This document shows positions 22,128 to 33,680 of a DNA stretch of 64,000 nucleotides, piece after piece. Positions within the stretch are counted from its first letter, which is position 1; each line of letters begins with the position of its first letter. The notes beneath the pieces are model-generated. The model had not been told where the DNA came from, did not search any database, and saw nothing but the letters and a program-made list of their open reading frames with translations. The stretch is from Corticium candelabrum (lineage: Eukaryota; Porifera; Homoscleromorpha; Homosclerophorida; Plakinidae), in the NCBI RefSeq assembly GCF_963422355.1, contig NC_085095.1:4661607-4725606 (forward strand), written 5' to 3'. The translations under genes and the position numbers were made by a program.

Positions 22128-23038
22128 TATTTTCGTAAAGTCATGTCTTCTTTCTAGACAGCCGTGATGGTCTAAGTACTTCTGAAGCAGGGTTTGCTTC
22201 CGGTACTTGTAATAGACTTTACAAACCAGACTGATCTGGTTGAGCACGACACATTATTATTATTATTATTATTACCAGTTGGGCAATCCGTCGTATCCAG
22301 TGGGATAGACACTCTAGTCAGCAGAGGTACCCGCTGGATCCATTTGCCATCCTTGTTAATCCACAAGGCTTCTGACTGAAGCACCCCGCTCGCGGTCCTG
22401 ATCATTTCCATATGAAAGTAGGGTTGGCCAGCAATCTTGCCTATGAATTCAGGTATAACGCCGATCGTCGCCATTTGGTTTCCTACGGATCACGCTCCCA
22501 TTTAAAATCAAATGTGGATCCGCCAACAGAGACCGCAAGTGGATGGCAACGCTTGTGTATCTTTATGTAAAAGGTCAACGGCTGTTCTTCCACAAAATTC
22601 ATTGCACATCAAATTTGAAGGCAGTCGTTTGAAACCGCACATGCATCTTCAAGGTTTGATCTCGTAATTGAGTTCGAACACCAGCTGCGAACAACAGCCT
22701 GAACTAGAAGGCAGTAACGACACGAGCACGAGAGCTTAAATCAAGGTGTCAACACTATGCTAGTTAGCTTACAACTGCACGAGAGGAGACTCAGAGACAC
22801 AGCCACAGCTACAGCCAACATCGTTGCAGACCTACTCCACCCAAAATGAAAATTCGTGAGAGTTACAGCGTTGATTCAATGAGTACCCTGTATGTAAATA
22901 GTACGTGCCAAAGACTGGTGCTGAGATCGCACCTGGACCTCACGGATAACTCTCTCAAAGCTGCCAAATTTTTAGGATCACTCTTTGCATGAGATTACAA
23001 CAATCTTGCTATTGAAATATGTAGGACATACACACATA

Positions 23039-23854
23039 CCGTACTGACGCCATTAATACACCAGGCCTTGAGTAAAGTCCCATCCCCACCTTTGGTCCAG
23101 GTCCTAAGATTTTCACACCTTTTTGTTCTTTAATTGGTGCTAATTGGTGCTTTCTATATAGAGCTTCTTTAATCGCCTACGAATTTGGCAACGTGTTCTA
23201 GGCAGCTATGCCCAAGAGATATCGTAGCTTCACTGTTGAATACAAGATCAGCGTTGTTGAATGGCATCAAGGCAATGGCTCGGTGGTGTCAAAAACCATC
23301 AACCAATTTAACATTGACAGGAAGTGTGTGCGGTACTGGAATGCAAAGTACGAGGGGCTAAAGCGACACGAAGCAACTCTGAAAGGAAAGAAAGCAAGAA
23401 AGATGCACGACGGATGTGAACCATTAAGTGTACAGCTTGATAACCGGGTGTTTGACTTTTTGCAAGAGAGGCAAAACTTTGGCCTGGCAGTTTCTAACGT
23501 CGCACTGATAGATGAAGCAAAGCGAGTTGCTGCAGAACTAAACATTGTAGGATTTAGAGCAAGCAATAGATGGCTTGTCAGGTGGAAGCAACGTTTCAAC
23601 GTAGGACTACGGCGCAAAACGAATGAGTCTCAAGCCCTTCGGAACATTATCAAGATGACCTTCTCAGATTTTGCCGACAAATTATCCGGTTGCGTGAGAC
23701 ACATGACAGGTGGTACATTACTTGTCAATTGATTAAGTTAATTACTTCCGTCAATTAACACCTCCAGGTGTCAGGTTTTGAGTAAAGTCCCATCCCTAGT
23801 TTACCTTTGATGCTAGCCAAACATGGGGGTGGGGTATTAATCGCGTCAGTATGG
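23039..23854 (+). mobile_element. Pogo-like transposon, internally deleted (copy 2)
   Basis: Inverted ends CCGTACTGACGCCATTAATA and TATTAATCGCGTCAGTATGG, with TA on both sides (23037-23038 and 23855-23856). The empty site in the neighbouring duplicate confirms a TA duplication. The 816-bp body encodes only the DNA-binding part of a transposase. Confidence 0.9.
23208..23732 (+). CDS. DDE-less pogo-like protein: two helix-turn-helix domains
   Basis: Intact frame of 174 codons. Residues 1-55 (MPKRYRSFTVEYKISVVEWH, then FNIDRKCVRYWNAKYEG) form a Brinker/pogo-type N-terminal helix-turn-helix. Residues about 80-145 (NRVFDFLQERQNFGLAVSNV, RAAE-like middle, FRASNRWLVRWKQRFNV) form a CENP-B-type helix-turn-helix. 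The frame then runs into unrelated sequence and stops before any DDE catalytic domain. Such a protein could bind element ends but could not catalyse movement. It may be a chance remnant, or a retained DNA-binding repressor. Confidence 0.8.
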   Translation: MPKRYRSFTVEYKISVVEWHQGNGSVVSKTINQFNIDRKCVRYWNAKYEGLKRHEATLKGKKARKMHDGCEPLSVQLDNRVFDFLQERQNFGLAVSNVALIDEAKRVAAELNIVGFRASNRWLVRWKQRFNVGLRRKTNESQALRNIIKMTFSDFADKLSGCVRHMTGGTLLVN

Positions 23855-24126
23855 TATACCCATTTCTGTCTGCTAGCTAGCTAGCTAGCTTACGACTGGA
23901 CAAGAGGAGACTAGACTCAAGAGACATAGCTACAGCTACAGCCAACAGCGTTGCAGACCTACCCCACCCGAAATGAAACACGTGGGAATGACAGCGTTGA
24001 TTCAATGAGTACCCTATCTAGAGTACGTGCCGACGACTGGTACTAAGATCGCATGCCTGACTGCGCGGATGACTCTCCCAAAACTTTTGAATTCTACAAT
24101 CGCTCTTTGCATAAGGTTACAACATA

Positions 24127-24298
24127 CACCAGCGTAGAAACCGGGAGAGGATGAAGCCGCCTTGCTCAGTGTAGTAATAATTTTCCTTGCCAGTGACTTT
24201 TGCAAATCTGTTTATGGTCTGACAAGCAAGGTAGTTTTTGCTTACTCATGAAGACATCCACGCCCCCCCCCCCGCTTGTGAACATCTTCCTACGCCAC
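24127..24298. mobile_element. Small insertion in duplicate copy 2, hAT-type ends
   Basis: Absent from duplicate copy 1. The ends read CCAGCGTAGAAACC and CTTCCTACGCCACTG, the CAGTGGCGTAGG type of terminus common in hAT MITEs. The target duplication is not clear. Confidence 0.5.
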
Positions 24299-25351
24299 TG
24301 AGTTATAATTTTGCTATTGAAATAGGACATACACACGTATACACATTTCTGCCTGCTAGCGAGATAGTTCTCAGTAAAACATTCGGTAATACATTGATGC
24401 ATGCATCTGAAGTACGTGGCAGGAGGGTTTGTCCCATAAATTGTAAATTGGTCTTCGTTTGCGGTCACACGATCGAGATTGCGCGTCTAGATTTACAGAT
24501 ATACATGCAGAGTAGGTGATCGAGCCATTACTGCCAGAAATTGTTGTCTTGTAGTAAGTAATGATTTGTTGTGTCAGCACACGCTGTCCGAGTGCAGTAT
24601 AATTCTGTCCAAACAGGTTTGCAGCTTCGTTCGCAATTATATAGAGTGGGGCATCTGCATGCACGCCGCTACAGCTATGCATGGCGGTCGAAGTGATCAA
24701 GTGCCATGCAAAATCAGATGACGGTCAGACAAGTACCAGTCTGCAGTCTGTTGCAGTCACTCTCCGAAAAGACGCATTGGTTTATGTTACCCGAAATGAC
24801 TCTTGCTGCTTTGCCTGCATGCTTTTACCTCTGTCAGAATATTGTTGGAAGGCTAGTAAAATTCCTGCGTTTTCTCATCAGCTGCAATTCCAGATATTCC
24901 TTGTGTTTCCGAAACGTATACGGTCATTTGCCAGTATATATGTATAGAAGTGTCCTTGAGAGACGTATCCATGCCTGGTCACATCTTACTATCATAGCAT
25001 AGGGGATTTGTATATGAAGATTCATCAAACAAATTTTTTTCATATCACAACTCAGCGACGTCGCGTAATAGAGGCCAGGGTGGACCTGGGCGGACCCGGC
25101 TCCCTCATTTTTAGGCATGGTTGCACAAAATATTTAAATTGTACGTACGACTGTATGATCTATACTAACAAGTAAACTCGTAGAAAACCATGCACAACGA
25201 ACAGCCTTCAACCTGACCTTCTATAAGGGCGAATTAGTTTAGAAGCAGAATTCAAAGCTATGGTTTTGTCAAGTAAGCGAACTTTTGACCTGAGAAGAGA
25301 AAAATGTGATGGACATATCTGAGAACTCGCCAGCTGCTTTAATAATTAGGC

Positions 25352-25558
25352 ATGACTGCGCTTGTTTGTTTCCCTCGGTTACCCTGTTACTGGACATGTA
25401 CTCCAGTTACCTCTATACAACGGCGTTCATTTTCTGCCTTGAAAAGACTGATCATAAAGACCTGGTTGAGAACAAGAACATCTGACAACAGATTAAGCTC
25501 CTTGGCATTAATGTGTTTCAAAAAGAACTATAGCAAGAGACTTGCAATTGGAAACTGA
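25352..25558 (+). pseudogene. hAT transposase C-terminal fragment
   Basis: TPVTSIQRRSFSALKRLIIK, then NRLSSLALMCFKK, matches the hAT C-terminal dimerisation region (compare SPVGSVSCERSFSALRRLKD in the hAT at 55.7 kb). Only about 60 residues survive. The rest of 24.4-26.2 kb holds nothing I recognise. Confidence 0.75.
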
Positions 25559-26247
25559 TGTAGAATACTTGGTTACACATGCAGTATGCAAGCAGCTCCG
25601 TTAGCTAAGTGACTACCACTAGCCTAGTTTGTTTTGAGTCTACCTCTTTGCCTTGACATCAAATAAAAATGCAATAAGTGATGCTAATGTAGTGTAACAA
25701 AGGCCCGGCCACATCACGACATCGTGTGCCAGCCTCCCCCATTTTGATGGCCTCGCAACGCCGCTGCACTACTGTTTTATAAGTAGAATTGAGCTTCTCC
25801 GTTTTTTACAGACTATCCACCTTCTACTCCCTAAAGTCTTGAATGTCAGAAAAGAAAGCTTCGTAGGAAATGTGGGCTTGTGCTAGGGACTCTAGTAGAA
25901 AAGGGGAATCACTCATGAGCGTGAACATGCTGCGATATAAAAATAAAAATAAAATAAAGAACTAAGTGCTAAACTCTCGGCTACTAGGGTTACAAGGATG
26001 CATATAACCAATAATCCGGGTAACTTCCGTGAGGCGTACATTCCCATATATGACATAAGAGTGCAGCTGCCCGTTCTGTAAACCCAGCCGTGATGTAGTG
26101 AAACAGACGCAAACCTTTATCAGATAAATAATAAATTGATATTATCTAATCACCAATACCTTACCTGGAAGTTCCAAGAATCATCGACAACGAAAGTGTA
26201 ATTTCAAAACCTGCCAGGGTCATCTATGGTGTATGTGACAAGGATAC

Positions 26248-26372
26248 TGTTGTGTTGGTGTTACATGAACGGACATCTGATAGAGATACGGGGTACAGGG
26301 GATACGAGGACATGATGTTGATCTAGAGCTAGACACGTGTACGTAGTCGGTCTGAGTTGTAAATACACACTA
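26248..26372 (+). repeat. 5' LTR of the Ty3/gypsy element
   Basis: Begins TGTTGTGTTGG and ends ACACACTA; short for the family. The primer-binding site follows at once; its complement fits the 3' end of a serine tRNA (CCTCGTCGCCA), an inference from general tRNA knowledge. Confidence 0.9.
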
Positions 26373-26384
26373 TTGGCGACGAGG

Positions 26385-27230
26385 ATGGTGCAGTTGGCAA
26401 TCCACCCGCCTTCACCGTTCTTACAGACAGCTGGAGAGCCATCAGTTTCCTGGAAACGTTAGTTGGCGGCGTTTGACCAATACGTTGTAGCAGCGGGAAT
26501 CGTTGACGAGGGGGAAGGTAAGCCGCGATTGCGTGCGCTGCTCATGCATTGCCTTGGTCTCGAAGGCCAGAGAATTATGAGCACGGCCAGACCGGTGGCC
26601 TCCTATGAGGAGCCACGTCCGCTGTTGACTCAGGAGTTCGGACCTCGTGTGAATGCCATGGTGGAATGTTTCCATTTCCGGCAAAGAGCTCAACTTCCGG
26701 GAGAGTCAGTTCGACAGTATGTTTCCACTCTTCGTACGTTGGCGGCAACATGCAAGTTTGGAGACTTGACGGATGAAATGATCCGAGATCAGCTGATTGA
26801 GAAAACGACACTTCCTCAGATTTATACCGGTTGCTTATGGAGGCAGAGAGTCTTACGTTGGAGACCGCGTTAACCTTGGCTATGCCAGTGGAGGACACCC
26901 GGCGTGATTCAGAGATGATGCAGACGTCGGCGTCAGAGAAGCTGTTATCAGCAGGAGACCACTCAGTTGGACAGAGCTCTGTCACATGTAAGTCAGAAGC
27001 AGTGGCCTAAGGACAATCCAACACACAGCGTCCTGGCAAGCTGCACTATCAGAGTTCAGGCTCAACTTCCCAGAAGTGTGGGAATTGCGGTTTTGTGCTG
27101 TATACGGGTTCCACCTGCCCAGCCAAGGGGCAGAAATGCAGGAAATGCGGCCGGATGGGCCATTATGCAGGACGTTGTAGGTCGATTACTTCGACGGGGG
27201 TTCAGAAGGTGACATCAGAAGAGTCTCTTC
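26385..27230 (+). pseudogene. Gypsy Gag with CCHC zinc knuckle
   Basis: ATG at 26385 (MVQLAIHPPSPFLQ) directly follows the primer-binding site. An in-frame TAG at 26460 interrupts the frame, which reopens AAFDQYVVAAGIVDEGEGKP and continues through a capsid-like region to 26873. Zinc-knuckle sequence occurs at 27068-27180 in another frame (CGNCGFVLYTGSTC, CRKCGRMGHYAGRC). Gag packages the element RNA. Multiple lesions make it inactive. Confidence 0.8.
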
Positions 27231-30200
27231 TGTGGTTGAAACCGGTTTCATTGAATGTTGTCAACAAATCTGGCGGTGTAGCTTACAAGCGGTATCATTG
27301 CCAGCTGGACAGGACAACAGGTTCCTTGGTGATTGATCTTGGTGCTAAGGTTTCAGTGCTGTGTGCAGCTACTTATTTTACAAGGTCTATCTCATTTTCG
27401 ACTGCAACCACCAGATCGCCGTTTACTTGGATATGGAGGATCGTCACATCCTCTTCTTGGCATGATTTTTGTTTCTGTTTAGTACCGGGGTGTCGACCTG
27501 ACCGACTTCCCATTCTACGTGGCTAAGGCCGGTACAGACATCCTTGCCTGGATCTTTTTCAAGCTCTTGGGTTCCAGATTTGTGTGGACCAACCAGTGAA
27601 ACGACGTCAGGCACAGAAGGAAGTTAGTGCAGTACAGACCCTGCAAGATGATAATCAACGAGGTGGCCATTGGGGGAGCAAGTGGCCTACAGTATTTAAC
27701 GGACTAGGAATGGCACGATAGTTCCAGCATCGTCCTCTGCTGGATCCTTCTGCAGTACCAGTACGGCAGTGTCTGCGGAGATTACTATTGGTAATAAGGG
27801 ACGAAGTAGCAGCAGATTTACACCGATGGGAGGAAGCCGGTGTTATCGAGAAAGTCGATTCATCACCATGGCTCTCTAACATGGTTGTGATTCGCAAGAA
27901 GTCGGGGGAATTAGGTTGTGTGTGGACCTACGTGCGGTTAACCAGGCGGTTATACCGGGAAGACACCCATTACCGACAGCAGAAGACATCACAGTGGAGT
28001 TCCACGGGTCCAACATGTTCTCAAAGCTTGATTCGAAACAAGGCTATTTGCAGTTGCCTATGGCAGAAGATGCTCAATACATTACTGCTTCTGTGACTCA
28101 CATGGCAGTTTTCCAGTTCCGACAAATGCCATTCGGGCTATCATCAGCGCCGAGTGCGTCCCAGAAAATGATGACGTCGGTTCTTGCTGGGATACCAGGA
28201 GTAGCCATTTACATGGACGATATTGCCGTCCACGGCCTTGATCGGAAAACACACAATGAGCGTTTAGATCACGTTTTTCAGAGACTAGCATGCCACCAGT
28301 TGACGGTGAACAACGAGAAATGTCTAATAGGAGTTGCAGAAATCCCGTTTGTTGGTCATTACGTATCGAGTAAGGGTATCGCCCCGTTATCTTCCAATGT
28401 CGAGGCCATTCTCCGCTTACCACCACCGGAGTCGGTTTCAGATCTGAGTACCTTTCTGGGCATGACAAATTACTATTTGTGTTTCTTGGAAGACTATGCG
28501 AGGACAAGTGAGCCACTTCGCTGCTTGCTCAAGAAGGGTGTGCCATGGGTGTGGTCAACAGAGTGCCAATCTGCTTTTCATCGACTCAAGCAACACATCA
28601 CGTCAGCGCCGATTCTTGCCCACTTTTCATCAGAAGCTACTACATTTGTTACAGGTGATGCCTCAGCGACGGCTATTGGGGCAGTGTTGTCACAGGAGCA
28701 AGAAGGAGTGGAGCGCCCTGTAGCATTTGTGTCCAGAGTATTCTCTTCGGCGGAACAGAAGTACTCAGCCGGGAAAGAGAGGCACTTGCATGTGTGTGGG
28801 CATGTGAGAAGTGGCACCTGTACTTATATGGGCGGCAGTTTCGACTACGAACTGACAACCAGGCACTTGTTTCTCTCCTGTCGATCACAGGAACGGGCCA
28901 CAGGCCATTACGGCTTCATTGTTGGACAGAGAGACTGTGTAGATATTCATTTCAAATGGAGTATCGGCCAGTAACTGCAACCAGGTAGCAGATTTGTTGT
29001 CAAGCTTTCCAGCAGCAGAAGAGGAACAGATTCTGGAACCATTAGAAAATGAGGAGTGTGTCCTGATGTTAGGGGCGTGGAGCCCGGGAATAACAGCAGA
29101 ACAACTAGAGGTGGCTTCTCGAGAAGACGAGCAGCTGGCACCAGTCTTGCAGTATGCACGAGAGGGATAGCCATCTCACCCACCGTCAGAGGATCTCCGG
29201 GCATACTGGCAAGTCGGAGAAGAGTTGGCACCGTTGGGCCCAGAGTCTAGCTGTGTTATGCGTGGAGCAAGAGTGATAGTACCAGGAACATTGCGGGGAC
29301 GAGTCCTGGAATTATCCCACGAAGGCCATTTGGGTATTGTGCGTACAAAGCAACAATGTAGAGATTTTGTGTGGTGCCCAGCTTTGGATCGACAGGTTGA
29401 ACAGTTTGTGAGAAACTGCGAACCATGCATCGTAAGTGGGAAGTCATGCTGTCCTAGAGTAGCTCCTATTCATCCGATACCATGGCCAAGGGGACCGTGG
29501 CTCAAAATTCAGGTTGATATCTTCGGGGAATTAGTTATAACACCACGAGAGCATCGATTTCTTACAGTTGTGCATGATCTTTATTCAAAATGGCAGGAAA
29601 TTCGCTCAACCGCGCAGGTATGGGCATCGGATGTTATTTCCTTCCTGGAGGATCTATTTGTCAGATGGGGTTTGCCGGTTTCCATCACTACAGATATGGA
29701 CCCCAATTCAGATCTCACGACTTCAAGCAATGGTTGAAGGGTCACGGCGTTCGACACGTTACCACTCCCCTGTATCATCCACAGGGTAATGCAGGTGTGG
29801 AGAGGTTTAACCTGGTGATTAAGCAAGGCTTAAGGCACAACTGGCAGGCGAGAAATCTATGGTTGATGCACTGAGGTGTATACTATTTTATTACAGAACG
29901 ACAGCTCACTCGGTCACAGGGAAATCTCCAGCGGAGCTGATTGTAGGACGTAAGTTACGACAACCATCGTCGCAGCTACTACCGCCATACTGGAAAGAGG
30001 ACTCAGGAGCAGAGTCGACCAACAGACAAATAGGAAGGGAAGAACAAGCACGGAAGGTGGAGCAGCGTCAACAACAAATGAAGCAGTATGAGGATCATAG
30101 GCGGAGAGCTCAACCCTCTCAGTTTCAGCCTGATACCTGGGTTCGGGTTAAGCGACCATCTCAGGACACAAATTGAGGGGCGTCTTCTCAATGCCACTTC

Positions 30201-30490
30201 AGGTGTTGAGAAGAGTAGGTTCTGATACCTACTTGCTGAGCGATGGGGAAAAGTGGCATGCAAACCGACTTGTCAACGCAGAGCAGAGAGGGTATGACAA
30301 AGGGCGTGTGGATGGGTTGCCAGAATGGCAATATTTCGGAGGCAGCTTTCGAGGGGAAGAGACAGTATACTGATCAGGAAGACATCAGACATCCACGCCA
30401 AGTAGAAAATAATACACGTGAAGCTACTAGTGGTGTTAGGAAGTCTCATAGAGTCAGGTCTCAGCCACGTTGGTTAGAGGACTATGATAC
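27230..30490 (+). pseudogene. Gypsy Pol: protease, reverse transcriptase, RNase H, integrase
   Basis: A protease-like site reads VIDLGAKVSVL, with Leu where the family has Thr or Ser. Reverse transcriptase is open from 27916 to 28974 with KLDSKQGYLQLPM, FGLSSAPSASQKMM and the catalytic YMDD in VAIYMDDIAVHG. RNase H starts FVTGDASATAIGAVLSQ and continues after a frameshift near 28785 (WHLYLYGRQFRLRTDNQALV). Integrase has HEGHLGIVRTKQQC with CEPC, IQVDIFGEL with the first Asp, and GNAGVERFN with the Glu in another frame. There are frameshifts near 27900, 28785, 29170, 29710 and 30170. Confidence 0.92.
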
Positions 30491-30519
30491 ATCAACCTCA
30501 ACCTGAGGAGAGGAGAAAA

Positions 30520-30644
30520 TGTTGTGTTGGTGCTACGTGAATGGACATCTGATAGAGATACGGGGTACAGGGGATACGGGGACTTGATGTTGATCTAGAG
30601 CTAGACACGTGTACGTAGTTGGTCTGAGTTGTAAATACACAATA
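30520..30644 (+). repeat. 3' LTR of the Ty3/gypsy element
   Basis: Same length as the 5' LTR and about 94 percent identical by eye, followed by the GATAC target duplicate. Confidence 0.9.
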
Positions 30645-30659
30645 GATACATCTATGGAG

Positions 30660-30705
30660 TAGTCTCGCTAGCTACGCCCTTTATAAGGTGTGGTTAGCGA
30701 AACTA
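30660..30705. repeat. Short hairpin with TAGTCTCGC-type end
   Basis: TAGTCTCGCTAGCTACGCCC pairs imperfectly with the complement of GGTGTGGTTAGCGAAACTA. The left end resembles the start of the element at 58137. Confidence 0.5.
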
Positions 30706-31346
30706 CATGGACATAGATATCAAGGTCACGTGGACATCAACACATGCCAAGACATGTCTAGACAGCTGGCTGAGAAAGGACAGGCAGTCTTTGTACCAAA
30801 TGGCTTCATTTGCATCCAAATCTACGAGACACAGTAGAGTACGCATATATACTGCTACGAAAGAACCTTTAGTAGACTGACAGGTGCAGGTGTGCCTTAG
30901 CCTCGCAAGCCAGGCTCTTCCGCGCAGTCGCTAAGCTACCTGTACAAACGTGAATCACACGAGGAGGAGAAGCTTTTGCCGGAATTGCTATCGACCCGTA
31001 CACATCAAGTCTATCAACCTGCCCACATTCGGCCATCGAGTCGTTGGTCCTACAGGGTATTATACGTGCCTCGAATGTAAAAGAGGAGAAATCAGACAGC
31101 AAAGCTTTTGTTACCAACAGCTCTGCAAGATGTTGACAAACGTAATTAGATTTTGTCATTGATGTGCCTGTTACCAATAGTAGTTGTACATGTGTAAAAA
31201 GTGCTCTAAGAAAAGAGGACTATAATGGCATGCATAGCATAAATATTAGAACAATAAATTATAGTGTGCCGAAAATTTCATAAATGGTTATGCTACTGTA
31301 CTGTACCAAACAACAGAAAAACAGGCCAATTATCAGCTTAATAGCT
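30706..31346. other. No gene or repeat recognised
   Basis: Only short frames; nothing supportable. Confidence 0.5.
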
Positions 31347-31772
31347 CAGTGTTCTCCCCAGGCATCTCAAGACGTGGCGGCCTGCCACGCCTTGGCTAAA
31401 TTTTACAAGGACACGCCCACTCCCGCCATCCCTAGCCATCCCTAGTAGGCTAGCGCCGCCACGCCTTGACTTATGACCGCCACGCCTTACTTACTATCTG
31501 TGTGTTAGGCAAGAAATGGGAGACAAGTGGTTTGCGTTCTTGTATGAATAGAACACCTGTTGTTGTTGTGGAAAGTCCAAAAGCAACGTCATAGAGATCA
31601 CTAAGTCCAAAATATACTTATGACGTTGTTTCGAATCCGATCAGACGTCATTTGGTGGCGTATTCGCCCACATTCCAATCCGTATGTGAGTCACGCCCTT
31701 GGCAGCCTTTTGTGCCGTGGAGTCGTTAGTGGTGCGTTGAGAGAATACAAAGTCGCAAGGTAAAGTACATCA

Positions 31773-31894
31773 ATGCGTCGAATTGTGTTGTTGAGGAGGC
31801 GTTACCCTACACAGGATGTAGCGCTGATTACAGACGCCAAAATGCGCTTGCACGGCATCGGCCAAAAGCCTAAGTTAGCGAAAGCATTGCTCAG
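31773..31894 (+). other. Possible exon inside the non-autonomous element
   Basis: ATG at 31773 opens MRRIVLLRRRYPTQDVALIT, then KPKLAKALLR, ending at a GTTAGT donor (31895). All 40 codons are open. No match recognised. It could be a captured host exon or chance. Confidence 0.25.
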
Positions 31895-32014
31895 GTTAGT
31901 ATAGACACGTTCGCAGTTTCGAAAAACTTGTAGATCTCGGCGAGCGTGCCGATACGCTGCGCACGTGCACGTCTCTACCTAGCGTCGATATCGGCATCGA
32001 AAATTGCCGCCGAC

Positions 32015-32159
32015 CAGGGGCGTCGCGTAATAGGGGCTAGAGGGGGCTGAAGCCCCACCACTTTTCGGGACGTTTTCCATTTTTCAATATCAAAGACCGG
32101 AGCCGAAGTCTCAGCAGCGAGTCAGCCCCACCACTTTTTGCGCCCACACGACGCCCCTG
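32015..32159. mobile_element. 145-bp hAT-type MITE nested in the previous element
   Basis: Inverted ends CAGGGGCGTCG and CGACGCCCCTG, flanked by CGCCGAC on both sides (32008-32014, 32160-32166). A partial relative of the left end occurs at 25060-25110 (GTCGCGTAATAGAGGC). Confidence 0.8.
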
Positions 32160-32560
32160 CGCCGACTGCCTAGCTAACTTGTCTACTAGTGCTAAGTTAC
32201 TAACTAAAGCTATTACAATCAATTTTGTGATTTGTATTGGCTTGGAATTTATTGGGAGACGCAGGTTTCGACATGTATGCAGATTTTAGTGATAGCTTGT
32301 TTGTGTTGTACTCTGTCCACGCATAGAAATGTTGTACAGCTAACATTTTAGAGACCAAATACAAGCACTCTATGTTGCTCTAGCACTGCACCGCAAAGCC
32401 AGCAAATCCCACTCAGATGACCACGCCTACGTTTGAAACAACCACGCCCACAAGTGCATTCCATTTAACCACGCCTACACCACCACGCCTTTGAGATATT
32501 CTGGGGAGAACACTGTAGCTATTAACAGAGCCATATGTACGTACAGCTCTGGCTATGAAA

Positions 32561-33127
32561 CTAGCCTCGAACTTCCAGATCAGACAGCGCGCGAAGCGCA
32601 TGAACTCTAGTCTGGACCACAACAGTGCAAAGTAAAAATGATTTCGGAAATAGCCTTCTAGGCCAGTCAGCGTCTTAGAACCGGAATGTCGGCTGTAAAT
32701 TCTGATTGGTTTTAGCAATAAATTGGTTATGCTAAGTACACTAACGCCGACAACTCGCATGTAGTGTGAATCCTCGTGGGCGCCGAGTGCACACCAGAGC
32801 CGTGAATAGAAACACTGCTGCACGCACAACTCTTAGTTTTAGTTTCAGCTCCAGTTCTTCGATCTTTTCAAGTTTGCCGTGACAGAACATGCACAGCAGC
32901 ATCGATAAACCATCACCTTTGACAAATGGTCGAGCAGTAGTCTCACTAGTTGAGCGGTTAGATTAACTAACGTTCTGCCGCAGATCTTTCCATCTCATTA
33001 TTGAACTATGTACAACAATCCTACGCTGTTGACTACCATTTACCATTACGTTTTGATAAGTACTTCCGAAATCATTCTAAGTCCAGACTAGAGTTCGCAG
33101 GCTCTCTCGTCTGAAAGTTCGAGGCTG
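32561..33127. mobile_element. hAT MITE family 1, copy A (567 bp)
   Basis: Ends CTAGCCTCGAACTTCCAGA and CTGAAAGTTCGAGGCTG, with a perfect 8-bp target duplication CTATGAAA (32553-32560, 33128-33135). The interior matches copy B at 41540-41976 (for example TTTTAGTTTCAGCT and GACA-AACATGCACAGCAGC), with about 130 extra bp. Confidence 0.92.
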
Positions 33128-33520
33128 CTATGAAACGTTCCATTTTAAGCAAATAATTAATTAAACCATTCAAAATTTACTGGAAATGCTACAGTCCACT
33201 TGGCTACATTAATTAAAATTATAGGTTCACATTTTCGAATGATATTGCCTACTGTAGACAATGTGGTTTAGTTCTTCTCTGGATGTTAATTGGTCTTTGT
33301 ATTCAACAATAGATGTTACTGTATATTGTGTATTGGACGCACCTGTAAGAGAGTTTAATGAGCTACTATGGCCTATGCACTTAGACTCCTGTCTAATTAG
33401 TTACAGAATGGTTACTGACAAAGAAGTAGAGCAGTAAGATTTACGTCCTCACAGCTCAAATGAATAAATGAACGGTAATTCAAACCAACCAATGGCCTTG
33501 CATGATACAAATCACTTATC

Positions 33521-33680
33521 GTATGGGCGAATCTCGGATATCGTTGGTATTCCGCCTTGGGTGAGTGGCAACTAATTGCCTCGATAATTACCCTGGCTTC
33601 GCCTCAGTAATTATCTCGCTTTTAGCTGCAACTCCCCTCCAGGGTTTAGCAACGATATCCTCGACAAGCCCATACAATAA
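33521..33680. repeat. Foldback element, about 160 bp
   Basis: Outer arms TATGGGC...ATATCGTTG and CAACGATATC...GCCCATA pair, and an inner palindrome (GATAATTACC, GTAATTATC) sits between. No gene in 33128-34637. Confidence 0.7.

Larger units (their letters stand above)
22755..24360. repeat. Tandem duplication, each copy carrying a different insertion
   Basis: 22755-23038 plus 23857-23880 is repeated at about 23880-24360. Shared landmarks are GCCAACA-CGTTGCAGACCTA, TGACAGCGTTGATTCAATGA and GGACATACACAC. Copy 1 contains the pogo-like element; copy 2 shows that site empty (CACACGTATACACATTTC). Copy 2 has its own insertion at about 24127-24298. Confidence 0.8.
26248..30644 (+). mobile_element. Ty3/gypsy LTR retrotransposon, complete structure, degenerate coding
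   Basis: Two 125-bp LTRs (26248-26372 and 30520-30644) differ at 7 positions by eye. The element is flanked by the 5-bp target duplication GATAC (26243-26247 and 30645-30649). A primer-binding site (TTGGCGACGAGG from 26373) and a polypurine tract (GAGGAGAGGAGAAAA just before 30520) are in place. Gag and pol lie between, in several frames. Confidence 0.95.
31347..32515. mobile_element. 1.17-kb non-autonomous DNA transposon (hAT-like ends)
   Basis: Inverted ends CAGTGTTCTCCCCAG and CTGGGGAGAACACTG. The outer flanks carry TAGCT on both sides. No transposase. The interior is rich in CCACGCC repeats, contains a possible small exon (31773-31894) and is itself split by a MITE at 32015-32159. Confidence 0.7.
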
